In this document: in pieces, positions 35,046-42,586 of the stretch
Position numbering within the stretch: position 1 is the stretch's first letter
Layout: each line of letters opens with the position of its first letter
DNA from: SHZI01 sp031395645
GTDB taxonomy: Bacteria; Pseudomonadota; Gammaproteobacteria; Steroidobacterales; GCA-2729495
Reading direction: 5' to 3'
Length of the DNA stretch: 64,000 nucleotides
NCBI GenBank assembly: GCA_031395645.1
Contig: JANNJM010000078.1
Location: forward strand, 1-64,000
Made by a program: the position numbers and the translations under genes
Notes under the pieces: model-generated
Databases searched by the model: none
What the model was told of the DNA's origin: nothing
What the model saw: only the letters and a program-made list of their open reading frames with translations

Positions 35046-35738
35046 TCAACCCAACTGCTGTCGATAGACCTCTCCGTCCGCGACGTAGCAGGAGCATGCA
35101 GACGCCTCCAGGCCACTGCGATTGCGGACGGTGATTTCTCCCCGGTGATAGTGGATAAGGCCACGTCGCTGCAATTGACTGGCGGCGGTGGTGACCCCCA
35201 CGCGGCGCACCCCCAGCATGTATGCCAGGAATTCCTGAGTGATACGAAAGGTATCCGAGCGGGCCCGATCCGAGCTCATCAGCAGCCAGCGTGCCAGCCG
35301 GGGGCCGACATTGTGGAAGCGCGTGCAGCCCGCCGAGGTCGCCAGCTGAGCCATCAGCACGTAGAGGTAGCGATGGCCAACGTCTCGCAGCGACTTGCTG
35401 TGGGCCAGCTCGCGACGAAATGGCGCGGCGCCAATACGCAGCGCGACACCAGCACCCTGCACCAGCGCGTGCACAGGCGCTGCAGGTACGCCGAGGAGTA
35501 CGTGAACGCCTAACATGCCCTCCCGGCCCACCATGCCGACCTCGAGTACGGGCTTGCCCTCGATACCAGTCACCAGGGAGATGAATGCATCGAGGGGAAA
35601 GTAGACATAACGCGTTTCTTGACCGGGCTCGGACAGTACGGCGCCCAGTTTAAGTTCGACAGAATCGGACATGCCGGGCAGGCGCGCTCGATCACGGAGC
35701 GAAAGAAGACTGATCAGGTGATTTTCGGAGGTTGCCAT
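35046..35738 (-). CDS. Crp/Fnr family transcriptional regulator
   Basis: 230 residues. Cyclic-nucleotide-binding-type barrel (GAVLSEPGQETRYVYFP) and winged helix-turn-helix (TQEFLAYMLGVRRVGVTTAA). It is a more distant relative of the other two regulators: its recognition helix has RRVG in place of RREG. Its C-terminus contains CSCY near 216, similar to the CECY of the other two. It is followed by site B, 12 bp after its stop. The effector is unknown. Confidence 0.9.
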   Translation of the reverse strand: MATSENHLISLLSLRDRARLPGMSDSVELKLGAVLSEPGQETRYVYFPLDAFISLVTGIEGKPVLEVGMVGREGMLGVHVLLGVPAAPVHALVQGAGVALRIGAAPFRRELAHSKSLRDVGHRYLYVLMAQLATSAGCTRFHNVGPRLARWLLMSSDRARSDTFRITQEFLAYMLGVRRVGVTTAASQLQRRGLIHYHRGEITVRNRSGLEASACSCYVADGEVYRQQLG

Positions 35739-35830
35739 GAGCGCTACCCAACATCTCCGGAAAAACCTGGAGTCCTATTGTCGGCATCAGCTGCCGTTTT
35801 GACTGTCTGCTAGCACACTTAAGCCCCGGG

Positions 35831-35846
35831 CGTACGGCGCCGTACA
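35831..35846. promoter_or_regulatory. 16-bp palindrome, candidate Crp/Fnr-type operator (site C)
   Basis: CGTACGGCGCCGTACA: GTACGGCGCCGTAC is a perfect 14-bp palindrome. It lies 68 bp upstream of the glycine-zipper gene. Confidence 0.6.
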
Positions 35847-35914
35847 GACGGCGAGGATGAATGCGGGCACGGTGTTCCGCATTGATCCCAACACTGCAGG
35901 AAGGCTACATCGTC

Positions 35915-36442
35915 ATGAATCAACAACTCTTCATCGGCAGCATCGCCGGCGCTCTCGCCGTTACGGCCATCGGTGCCGTGGCCGGTTATCGGATGCTGGA
36001 CGATACGAACTACGCCGAAGTACTGGCGGTAAAGCCCGCCATGAAGACAGTGAGCGTGCCGCGGGAAAGCTGTAGTGACGAACTGGTCACGCTGACGCGC
36101 CCAACCAAGGATCCCAAGCAGATTACCGGCACCGTCGTGGGGGCCGTAATCGGTGGCGTTCTGGGTAGCAAGGTCGGCGGCGGGGACGGCAAGAAACTGG
36201 CTACGGTTGGCGGTGCGGTGGGCGGCGGCTATGCCGGCAACAAGGTTCAGGAGGGCATGCAGGACCGCAACACCTACCAGGAAACCCAGCGGAAATGCCG
36301 CACGGTCCGTGACAGCCACCAGGAACCCGCGGGCTACGACGTGACGTACAAACTCGACGGGCAGGAGCAGAGCGTACACATGGACTACGACCCGGGCAGG
36401 CGGATCGCCGTGGAAAACGGTGTGCTGGTCCTGACGAGGTAG
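35915..36442 (+). CDS. glycine-zipper 2TM-domain envelope protein
   Basis: 175 residues. An N-terminal helix (about 6-25) precedes a soluble part and a glycine-zipper hairpin, GTVVGAVIGGVLGSKVGGG and VGGAVGGGYAGNKVQEGM (about 72-110), followed by a C-terminal domain with Cys (CRTVRDS ... GYDVTYKLDGQ) common to this family. Such proteins are inner-surface outer-membrane stress proteins. Start ATG 35915 with AAGG upstream. It ends 12 bp before the convergent CIA30 gene. Confidence 0.88.
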   Translation: MNQQLFIGSIAGALAVTAIGAVAGYRMLDDTNYAEVLAVKPAMKTVSVPRESCSDELVTLTRPTKDPKQITGTVVGAVIGGVLGSKVGGGDGKKLATVGGAVGGGYAGNKVQEGMQDRNTYQETQRKCRTVRDSHQEPAGYDVTYKLDGQEQSVHMDYDPGRRIAVENGVLVLTR

Positions 36443-36453
36443 GGCCTGATGCG

Positions 36454-36975
36454 TCAGGTATAGAGCGCGACCTCTGCCAGCGCCACGTCCGCAATAAACT
36501 CGCGCATCCAGCCCAGTACCGCGATGCGCTGGATCTTCGCCGGATTGAGCGTTATTGAGAGATCGTTGGGCGCGAAGCCGGTCCAGGGGAGGCGCACCAC
36601 CTGCCAGCGCGGCCCGGCCGTGAAGCTGGCGCGATAGGACTGGTCATACCAGCCACAATCGGCGGTCCTGACGTGCACGTTGTAGTGCTCGTCGTTGCCG
36701 TGCACGAGCAACTCGACGCCGGCGTAGGCTGAGGCATCGAAATCCGCACTGCGGGTCGCGAGGTCAAGCGCCATCTGGATGAAGCCGCCACCGCTCGCGC
36801 GGGTCACCCGGCCGGCCAGCCGGATGCAGTGCCTGCCGTCCACGACGGCGCGGTTGAACGTCGCGTCCGAAACGCCACCCATCACCCGGTCGCTGAAGCC
36901 CCGCCACCGGGCATTCGCGGCCAGGACCTCGTGGCCCTCCTCGAAGCTGCTCAGCACGAGACGCTCTTTAGTCAT
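36454..36975 (-). CDS. CIA30-domain protein
   Basis: 173 residues from MTKERLVLSSFEEG. Matches the CIA30 / complex-I-intermediate-associated fold: WRGFSDRVMGGVSDATF, GRVTRASGGGFIQMAL and WQVVRLPWTGFAPNDLS. Bacterial members have no established role in complex I; a carbohydrate-binding-like beta sandwich is expected. It overlaps the stop of the upstream gene by 8 bp. No signal peptide. Confidence 0.88.
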   Translation of the reverse strand: MTKERLVLSSFEEGHEVLAANARWRGFSDRVMGGVSDATFNRAVVDGRHCIRLAGRVTRASGGGFIQMALDLATRSADFDASAYAGVELLVHGNDEHYNVHVRTADCGWYDQSYRASFTAGPRWQVVRLPWTGFAPNDLSITLNPAKIQRIAVLGWMREFIADVALAEVALYT

Positions 36976-37477
36976 GCGGCAGCCCGGTGGCTGCCACCGG
37001 CCGGCTGTCGGTGCCCCGATTGTCGGCGATAGCCCCGATCTGCCAGCCGTTTCCGGTGCGCACCAGCAGGTACACCTCGCTAAAGCTGTCCTGCCGGCGC
37101 TTGCCGCTGCGCTCGAGTGTTTCACTCGCCACCGTCGTCCAGACCGTGGCAAGGTCGCCATCCACACGGGTGTCCAGGATCGTCGGGACGCGCTTGTAAG
37201 TCGTCGTGACGGCGAACAGCACCGGACCAATCGTGCTCCAGTGGGTCTTCAGGTCGCTCGTAATGCTCCCGCCGCCCGTCGTCACGCCCGCGTGCGCCGC
37301 TCGCAGGGTGTACTGCACGGAGCCGCTGGCCAGCAGCGCCATGGCCTCAGGAAGCTTGCGGGCGCTGATCGCACGATTGAACGACTGCACGACGTCCGCG
37401 GGACCCGGGTCCGCCGCGAATGTGGTCGCAGGCAGCAGGAGCAGGACCAGCAGGCCGGAAAAAAATGCATTTTTCAT
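36968..37477 (-). CDS. secreted NTF2/SnoaL-like protein
   Basis: 169 residues. A signal peptide (MKNAFFSGLLVLLLLPATTFA) is followed by an alpha+beta cone-like domain with a helical start (ADVVQSFNRAISARKLPEAM) and strands ending WQIGAIADNRG, typical of NTF2/SnoaL proteins. Catalytic residues cannot be assigned. It overlaps the CIA30 gene by 8 bp and shares its operon. The ATG is 37477. Confidence 0.8.
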   Translation of the reverse strand: MKNAFFSGLLVLLLLPATTFAADPGPADVVQSFNRAISARKLPEAMALLASGSVQYTLRAAHAGVTTGGGSITSDLKTHWSTIGPVLFAVTTTYKRVPTILDTRVDGDLATVWTTVASETLERSGKRRQDSFSEVYLLVRTGNGWQIGAIADNRGTDSRPVAATGLPHD

Positions 37478-37632
37478 GGAGTATTTTCCTGACGCGGCAG
37501 CATGCTGCGCCTGGCCAGACAGTAGCGCCCGACGCGGTCGGAATCGAGGCCTCTAGGTAGATGTCCTTAGTGGGGCCGGACGTCCGGGCCGACAGAATCC
37601 GACAGGTGATGCTACTCGCATGAGGTATCGAC

Positions 37633-38178
37633 ATGAACGAATTGACAGCTGCAGGACGCTACACCGGAGTCAGCAAAACCCTGCACTGGGTCATCGCCCT
37701 GCTCGCCTTCTCCCAGCTCGCCATGGGCAAGCTGTACGAAGTGGAGGCCGGCGAGCCAGGCAGCCTCTTCTTCTGGCACACGGCCTGCGGGCTGCTGGTC
37801 CTGGCGCTGATGGTCGTGCGCCTCGGCTGGCGACTGACCCACGTAGTGCCGGCCCAGCCCCGGACGACGCCGGGCTGGCAGCAGCTCGCCGCGAGAGCCA
37901 CCCACTGGGCGTTCTACGGGCTGCTGATTGCACTGCCCGTCTCCGGCTGGCTGCTCGCCTCGCTGGATGGCGACGCGGTCAGCTTCTTCGGCCTGTTCAC
38001 TGTCCCGCCCCTGCCGGTACCGGGTGGCGAGGCCAGTGAGGATCTCCTTGAGGAGGGCCACGAATTGCTGGGTAACATTCTGCTGGTGCTGTCCGGGATT
38101 CACGTGCTGGCCGGACTGAAGCACCATTACGTCGACAGGGACGACGTGCTGCGACGGATGATGCCGGGTTCCGGCTGA
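37633..38178 (+). CDS. cytochrome b561
   Basis: 181 residues with four transmembrane helices and candidate haem-b ligands His18 (TLHWVI), His49 (FWHTACG), His in EEGHELLGN and His in LSGIHVLAGLKHH. It moves electrons between the quinone pool and periplasmic partners. GAGG lies 8 nt before ATG 37633. A truncated copy of the gene is at 39878. It opens the segment with the duplicated cupin. Confidence 0.93.
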   Translation: MNELTAAGRYTGVSKTLHWVIALLAFSQLAMGKLYEVEAGEPGSLFFWHTACGLLVLALMVVRLGWRLTHVVPAQPRTTPGWQQLAARATHWAFYGLLIALPVSGWLLASLDGDAVSFFGLFTVPPLPVPGGEASEDLLEEGHELLGNILLVLSGIHVLAGLKHHYVDRDDVLRRMMPGSG

Positions 38179-38245
38179 CGGGCCGGCTGAGATGGCGAAG
38201 TATTGCCAACCGGGCTAGGCTCTGGGGGCCTTAAGGAGATGCCCC

Positions 38246-38746
38246 TTGGAAAAAGCCACGCGCCGCCATCCCAACGTCGTGAATATCGCCGAGCTGAAGG
38301 CCGGCGGCTTCGAGAAGGGTGAGCGCTTCGCCCTAGCCAATAAAGCCCTCGGCCGCGCCACCGGCGCCCGCGGCATCGGCTGCAGTTACTACGAGGTGCC
38401 GCCCGGCAGGACCGCGTTCCCCAATCACTATCACTGCGCCAATGAAGAATCGGTCTACGTGCTGGAGGGCACGGGCAGCCTCCGCATCGGCGCCGATGAA
38501 GTGCAGGTCGGCCAGGGCGACTACGCCACCTTCCCGATCGGTCCCGCGCACACCCACCAGCTGCTGAATACCGGCGCGGCGCCCCTGCGCTACCTGTGCT
38601 TTTCCACGATGCTGCCCACCGAGGTGGTCGGCTACCCGGACTCGCAGAAGATTGGCGCCTTCAGCTACACCACCGCCGGCGAGTCGGTGGTGCGGATCAT
38701 GGTGCGTGAAGAGAGCAAGGTCGATTACTACGATCGGGAGTTGTAA
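38246..38746 (+). CDS. cupin-domain protein (copy 1)
   Basis: 166 residues. A single cupin: PGRTAFPNHYHCANEESVYVL (motif 1 His residues) and PIGPAHTHQLLN (motif 2 His), giving a typical metal-binding beta barrel. The TTG at 38246 is the start, since TAAGGAG is 7 nt upstream and an ATG in the gap is out of frame. No signal peptide, so it is cytoplasmic. It probably binds a small ligand or sugar. It is 68 bp after the cytochrome b561 gene. Confidence 0.88.
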   Translation: MEKATRRHPNVVNIAELKAGGFEKGERFALANKALGRATGARGIGCSYYEVPPGRTAFPNHYHCANEESVYVLEGTGSLRIGADEVQVGQGDYATFPIGPAHTHQLLNTGAAPLRYLCFSTMLPTEVVGYPDSQKIGAFSYTTAGESVVRIMVREESKVDYYDREL

Positions 38747-38938
38747 TGAGAAGGCGGACCAGACTCCGGCGTCCAACGGTGACCACCGGAACATTCGGGA
38801 AAAACGCCGCTGCCAATGTAGTTTTCGTCGAAATGCGCGGTCAAGGTTCGGCAACGCTCCCGCCTAAGAGTCCGGAACGATTCTCGGCAAGTTGCCTGGC
38901 CTGTGCCTGGGTGTGGCCGCAGCCACGCGGACCGTGGT

Positions 38939-39264
38939 TTACAGCGGAGGGAAAACCAGCTCGACATAAGCACCTGGCGTGAGCGCTGCGAGCGCTTCAA
39001 CGACACAATCGGTGTGCTGTTTGATGAGGCGCCAGTCGGTGGTCATCAGCACCACTATGGCAAGTCGCCGGCTGGCAAGATTCTGTTGATAACGAAGACT
39101 TTGGTCCGTGGTAACGATCGCGGCAAAACCCTCGCCTCTGCAGCAGCAAGAAGTTCGCCGTTTTGCATTAAATGCCAGCCTCGGTCGGAGGCGGTGCTGA
39201 TGTCGTGATCCGGCAGTGAGTGGCGCAGGGGAACAGGCGTGCCCTGGTCAAACAGAATCCTCAC
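38939..39264 (-). pseudogene. DUF5615 PIN-like toxin gene, frameshifted
   Basis: The 5' part reads MRILFDQGTPVPLRHSLPDHD and NGELLAAAEA, as in DUF5615 (PIN-like) proteins. Near 39130 the frame shifts; in the next frame the homologous end follows: FAAIVTTDQSLRYQQNLASR, VVLMTTDWRLIKQH and LTPGAYVELVFPPL, with a stop at 38939. A one-base or two-base indel explains it. The product as encoded is truncated and probably inactive. The antitoxin-like DUF433 gene lies just upstream. The bases 38747-38938 show no feature. Confidence 0.8.
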
Positions 39265-39272
39265 GGGCGACG

Positions 39273-39491
39273 TTATGCAGCTTCAAGGCTGCGCTGGGCA
39301 TGATCAAGGACAGCCTCGACCTGCTCGCTCGCGACTCCCGGGAACCACTCCAGAAATTCCTGCACCGTAGCGCCGCCTTCAATATTCTCGAAGAGTGCTT
39401 TCACCGGGACGCGGGTGTTTTTGAACAGCCAGGCACCGCTGACTTTTCCAGGAATTCGTTCTACGGCGGGACACTGCGACCAGTCCAGCAT
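39273..39491 (-). CDS. DUF433 antitoxin-like protein
   Basis: 72 residues starting MLDWSQCPAVERIPGK. It has the DUF433 helix-turn-helix pattern: GAWLFKNTRVPVKALFENI and GATVQEFLEWFPGVASEQV. DUF433 and DUF5615 genes are known as a toxin-antitoxin type pair. It is followed at 8 bp by the frameshifted DUF5615 gene. The start has no strong Shine-Dalgarno. The antitoxin would be left without a functional partner. Confidence 0.8.
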   Translation of the reverse strand: MLDWSQCPAVERIPGKVSGAWLFKNTRVPVKALFENIEGGATVQEFLEWFPGVASEQVEAVLDHAQRSLEAA

Positions 39492-39613
39492 GTCTGTAAA
39501 ATGGTCGACTTCCCGGGAAAATGCAAGCGTGCACGGTGCGTTTGCCAAGAAAATTGCCGGATTCGTGGCTGGCGCGCCGCCAGTGCTCCTCGCGCCACTA
39601 ACGCTCGAACGCA

Positions 39614-39766
39614 TGTTTGCACGGCACTCTTGCCACCGGTGATCGGTTTGCCGGCGCCGGCAAAGTGATGCTCAGGGTTGTTTCCCGAGGTTGCGCCTGA
39701 CGCCCTGGCTCGGTCAACAGCTTGCTCAAAGCGCCGCCACTGGCTGTACCCCAGCAGGGGCTCCAT
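39614..39766 (-). pseudogene. fragment of a DinD/BRO-type gene
   Basis: About 51 codons reading MEPLLGYSQWRRFEQAVDRA, SGNNPEHHF and GAGKPITGGKSAVQ. This matches the N-terminal DNA-damage-inducible protein D/BRO domain (ARDLM..LGY..W..F..VI.RA...C). The part before it hits a stop codon, and the frame is lost after SAVQ. A decayed relic between the DUF433 gene and the second cupin copy. Confidence 0.55.
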
Positions 39767-39877
39767 GGCGCCAGCCTGCTAACGGGCGGCGGCCGGTTGC
39801 CAGCCGCGAATCCCGCACGATGCGCCGGATCATCAGCCGCCGGTCGAATCCAGTCAGAATCGTGGCAATGAGGGCCC

Positions 39878-39964
39878 ATGACCGGCAAGCAATTCGAAGT
39901 GGCGGCCGACGAGCCCGGCAATCTCCTCTTCTGGCACATGGCGAAGAATCGCCAGCCGGGCTAG
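39878..39964 (+). pseudogene. cytochrome b561 relic from tandem duplication
   Basis: 28 codons: TGKQFEVAADEPGNLLFWH aligns with GKLYEVEAGEPGSLFFWH of the cytochrome at 37633, then jumps to the sequence that follows the intact gene. About 420 bp are missing. The next 30 bp, including GGGCTAGGCTCTGGGGGCC, match the bases before the first cupin gene, so the relic and the second cupin belong to one duplicated segment. Confidence 0.8.
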
Positions 39965-39991
39965 GCTCTGGGGGCCGTAAGGAGATTCCCC

Positions 39992-40426
39992 TTGGAAAAG
40001 ACCACGCGCCGCCATCCCAACGTCGTCAACATCGCCGGGCTGAAGGCCAGCGGCATCGGCTGCAGCTACTACGAGGTGCCGCCCGGCAGAACCGCGTTCC
40101 CCAATCACTATCACTGCGCCAATGAAGAACTGATCTATGTGCTGGAAGGCATGGGCAGCCTCCGCATCGGCGCCGACGAAGTGCAGGTTGGCCCCGGCGA
40201 CTACGCCACGTTCCCGATCGGACCCGCACACACCCACCAGCTGCTGAACAGTGGCGCGGCACCGCTGCTCTACCAGTGCGTCTCCACCCTGCTGCCCACC
40301 GAGGTGGTCGGCTACCCGGATTCGCAAAAGATCGGCGCGTTCAGCTACACCGCCGCCGGTGAGTCGATGGTCCGGATCATGGTGCGTGAGGAAAGCAAGT
40401 TTGATTACTACGATCGGGAGTCATGA
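39992..40426 (+). CDS. cupin-domain protein (copy 2, shortened)
   Basis: 144 residues, with the same TTG start and preceding TAAGGAG as copy 1. Both cupin motifs are kept (FPNHYHCANEELIYVL and PIGPAHTHQLLN). It lacks 22 residues near the N-terminus in frame (copy 1 region GGFEKGERFALANKALG...), so the deletion did not break the frame. Its end overlaps the next gene (ATGATGA). It is likely expressed and may have changed ligand properties. Confidence 0.88.
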   Translation: MEKTTRRHPNVVNIAGLKASGIGCSYYEVPPGRTAFPNHYHCANEELIYVLEGMGSLRIGADEVQVGPGDYATFPIGPAHTHQLLNSGAAPLLYQCVSTLLPTEVVGYPDSQKIGAFSYTAAGESMVRIMVREESKFDYYDRES

Positions 40427-40947
40427 TGAACGATGCTAATAACCTTCCAGACTACATATTTTCCCGCCGCGGGCTGTTGCTGGCAGGTGGTCTTGCCGCT
40501 GGCTGCACGAGTCTGGCGTCTGACGGTGGAGGCGCCACCGCACAAACGCCGCTGGAGGCGGCCAACGCAGATCTCGTGACGCGCTTCTGTCTGGACTGGG
40601 CCCTGCGCGATGTTGAAAAGCTCGTCCCCTACCTGGCGGACAACCTGATCTACCAGATGTTCGAGAAGCGCCCCGACCTCATCGGCCTGGAGGAATTTCG
40701 CCGCGAGGTGGGCCCGTTCCTCAAGGATCTCGCGCGCGTCGAATGGGACATCCTGCGCACCTTCACGATTGGCCAGGTCGTGATCAACGAGCGCGTGGAC
40801 CACTTCATCGCCAAACCGGGCGGGCGCAGCATGCACTTCCCGATCGTCGGACTGTTCGTCGTCAAGAACGGGAAAATTGAATTGTGGCGGGACTACAGCC
40901 TGCCGGGCGGCAAGAACCGGATGGAAATCGAGAAGACGGACGGCTAG
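40423..40947 (+). CDS. exported limonene-epoxide-hydrolase-like protein
   Basis: 174 residues. The signal SRRGLLLAGGLAAGC contains a twin arginine (Arg15-Arg16) and a lipobox Cys28, so Tat export and lipidation are possible. The LEH-type alpha+beta domain keeps the catalytic set: Arg and Asp in NERVDHF and Asp in LWRDYSL. It would hydrolyse an epoxide to a diol, but the substrate is unknown. It overlaps the stop of the second cupin, and its stop overlaps the convergent UbiD stop. The two periplasmic enzymes are thus side by side. Confidence 0.85.
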   Translation: MMNDANNLPDYIFSRRGLLLAGGLAAGCTSLASDGGGATAQTPLEAANADLVTRFCLDWALRDVEKLVPYLADNLIYQMFEKRPDLIGLEEFRREVGPFLKDLARVEWDILRTFTIGQVVINERVDHFIAKPGGRSMHFPIVGLFVVKNGKIELWRDYSLPGGKNRMEIEKTDG

Positions 40948-42566
40948 AACCGCCGCTCCCGCAGCAGCTTTCGCGGCCACTTCGCCTTGACCCGCTCGAT
41001 CACCCCGGGCACTGCCCGCTCGAGCACGGCGCGATTGAGTTCCTGGTAGACCGGCGGACCGCCCTCCGCGGGCCACTGCCGTGTGGCATCAATGATCGCC
41101 TTGCTGGTGGTCTTGCGATCCGGCGAGCCCGGGTCCAGTGAAAACGCGCGCTTGTCCTTCAGGATGTCGGTGGCAGTAGCCGGCTGCCAGCGGGAACCGA
41201 TGGCAAAGCGGACTGCGGCAGAATCCAGGATGTCGATGTCGTCGTCCACCACGATCACGATGCGCGCAAGCGGATTGAAGCTGGCGATGGCCTGCGCCAC
41301 CTTCAGGCCCTGGCCCGGAGCGTCCTTCCGGATGCTTAAGTAGGTCAGCCCCTGGGAATCGTGCGGTGAGTGGTAGTCAACGACCTGCGGATGGGACTTG
41401 CGGAGCGCATACACGCTCGCAGCGGCCTGCGCAGCCGTGCAGTACTCCGACACGACGCCCGTGAAACTGTTCATGACCCACGGGTTCCTGCGGTGGGTCA
41501 GCGCCTCCACGCGCATCACGTAGTTCCTGTCCTTCGCAATGCCCATGTAGCCGTACATCTCGTGGTACGGACCCTCGGGTTCCAGGTTCACGATGTCCAC
41601 CGTGCCTTCGATGATGATCTCCGCGTGCGCGGGCACTTCGAAGTGGCCACCTTCGGTGCGCACCACTTCAATGGCCCGGCCGCGCAAACCCCCGGCTATC
41701 GCCAGCTCGTCGATTGGTTTGCGATTGCCCACGCGATTCGGCACGCGGGAACTGCTGACCATCCATGTCATGGGATCCTGGCCGATGACCAGCGCCACCT
41801 TTACGGTGGTCTCGCCCCGCTCCTTCGCTTCCATCACCATCCGGTAGCCGGTCTGGCCTTCCTCAAAGTTCACCATGACCTTGCGCGGACCCCTGACCTG
41901 GCAGCGGTAGGTGCCGAAGTTCACGCCCATCCCGGGATCCCGCGTGAACACGGAAGCCGTGTTGATATACGGTCCACCATCGCCCGGGTTGCCCCGGATG
42001 AACGGGAAGGCCGTGACGTCGATGTCGTCGCCCGTCAGCCGGATCTCCTTGCAGGGCGCCGCGCTCGCCGGAATCTCCAGTGGCGCAATCAGGGTATAGC
42101 GGCCAGCGCTGCGCTCGAGCTGCTCCAGCTGCATTTTCAGGGCGGCGCGATAGGACCGGGTGACGTCCCGCGGGTGCGGCTCGATTCCGAAAAGGATCGA
42201 CTCCGTGTCCATGTGCCCCTGGGTGTTCGCGACTATCGGCCCGGGGAAGATCCGGCCGTTGGCCCGGATGTCCTCGAACATCACGGCCGGCGCCTCGTGC
42301 ATGCCGAACTCCCCGATGAGCGCGTACATGATGCCCGTCGCCTCGTAGGCGTCCTGATCCACGCCACGAAAGTGCAGCAGCAGGCCCCGGGCTTCGAGCG
42401 CGGCGACGTAGTCCCGAAGTGACTCGAAAGGCGCCGTGTGGCCACCGCGTCCCATGGCACCGGCGGCGGCTTTCTGCGCCGTGGACAGCGTCAGGGGCAG
42501 TGCGCCCAGTGCAGCGCCGGCGGCGAGCAGTTTCCTGCGTGACACCGGAAAATCATCGTCGGTCAT
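40944..42566 (-). CDS. UbiD-family decarboxylase with Tat signal
   Basis: 540 residues. An N-terminal SRRKLLAAGAALGALPLTLS (Arg10-Arg11) is a Tat signal. The body is a UbiD (de)carboxylase: GGPYINTASVFTRDPGMG, FGTYRCQVRGP (the Arg equivalent to Fdc1 Arg173), PAHAEIIIEGTVD (Glu pair) and GPYHEMYGYMG. The His normally in the following GRH segment is not obvious; the region reads EEGQTGYRM. prFMN-dependent UbiD enzymes normally work in the cytoplasm, so Tat export of a cofactor-loaded enzyme is unusual. It is 20 bp after the RTX-hydrolase gene on the same strand. No ubiX is visible. Confidence 0.85.
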   Translation of the reverse strand: MTDDDFPVSRRKLLAAGAALGALPLTLSTAQKAAAGAMGRGGHTAPFESLRDYVAALEARGLLLHFRGVDQDAYEATGIMYALIGEFGMHEAPAVMFEDIRANGRIFPGPIVANTQGHMDTESILFGIEPHPRDVTRSYRAALKMQLEQLERSAGRYTLIAPLEIPASAAPCKEIRLTGDDIDVTAFPFIRGNPGDGGPYINTASVFTRDPGMGVNFGTYRCQVRGPRKVMVNFEEGQTGYRMVMEAKERGETTVKVALVIGQDPMTWMVSSSRVPNRVGNRKPIDELAIAGGLRGRAIEVVRTEGGHFEVPAHAEIIIEGTVDIVNLEPEGPYHEMYGYMGIAKDRNYVMRVEALTHRRNPWVMNSFTGVVSEYCTAAQAAASVYALRKSHPQVVDYHSPHDSQGLTYLSIRKDAPGQGLKVAQAIASFNPLARIVIVVDDDIDILDSAAVRFAIGSRWQPATATDILKDKRAFSLDPGSPDRKTTSKAIIDATRQWPAEGGPPVYQELNRAVLERAVPGVIERVKAKWPRKLLRERRF

Positions 42567-42586
42567 GCAGATAGACCTGCGCGGGA

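Noticed and set aside
37553..37587. CTAGG...CCTTAG near-repeat and CCGGACGTCCGG palindrome before cytochrome b561
   Set aside because: The first does not keep the 6-nt spacing of the GacA-type boxes. The second is a short GC-rich palindrome that could occur by chance.
39691..40125. 144-codon frame covering the relics and the start of cupin 2
   Set aside because: It is out of frame with both the cytochrome relic and cupin; no domain was recognised.
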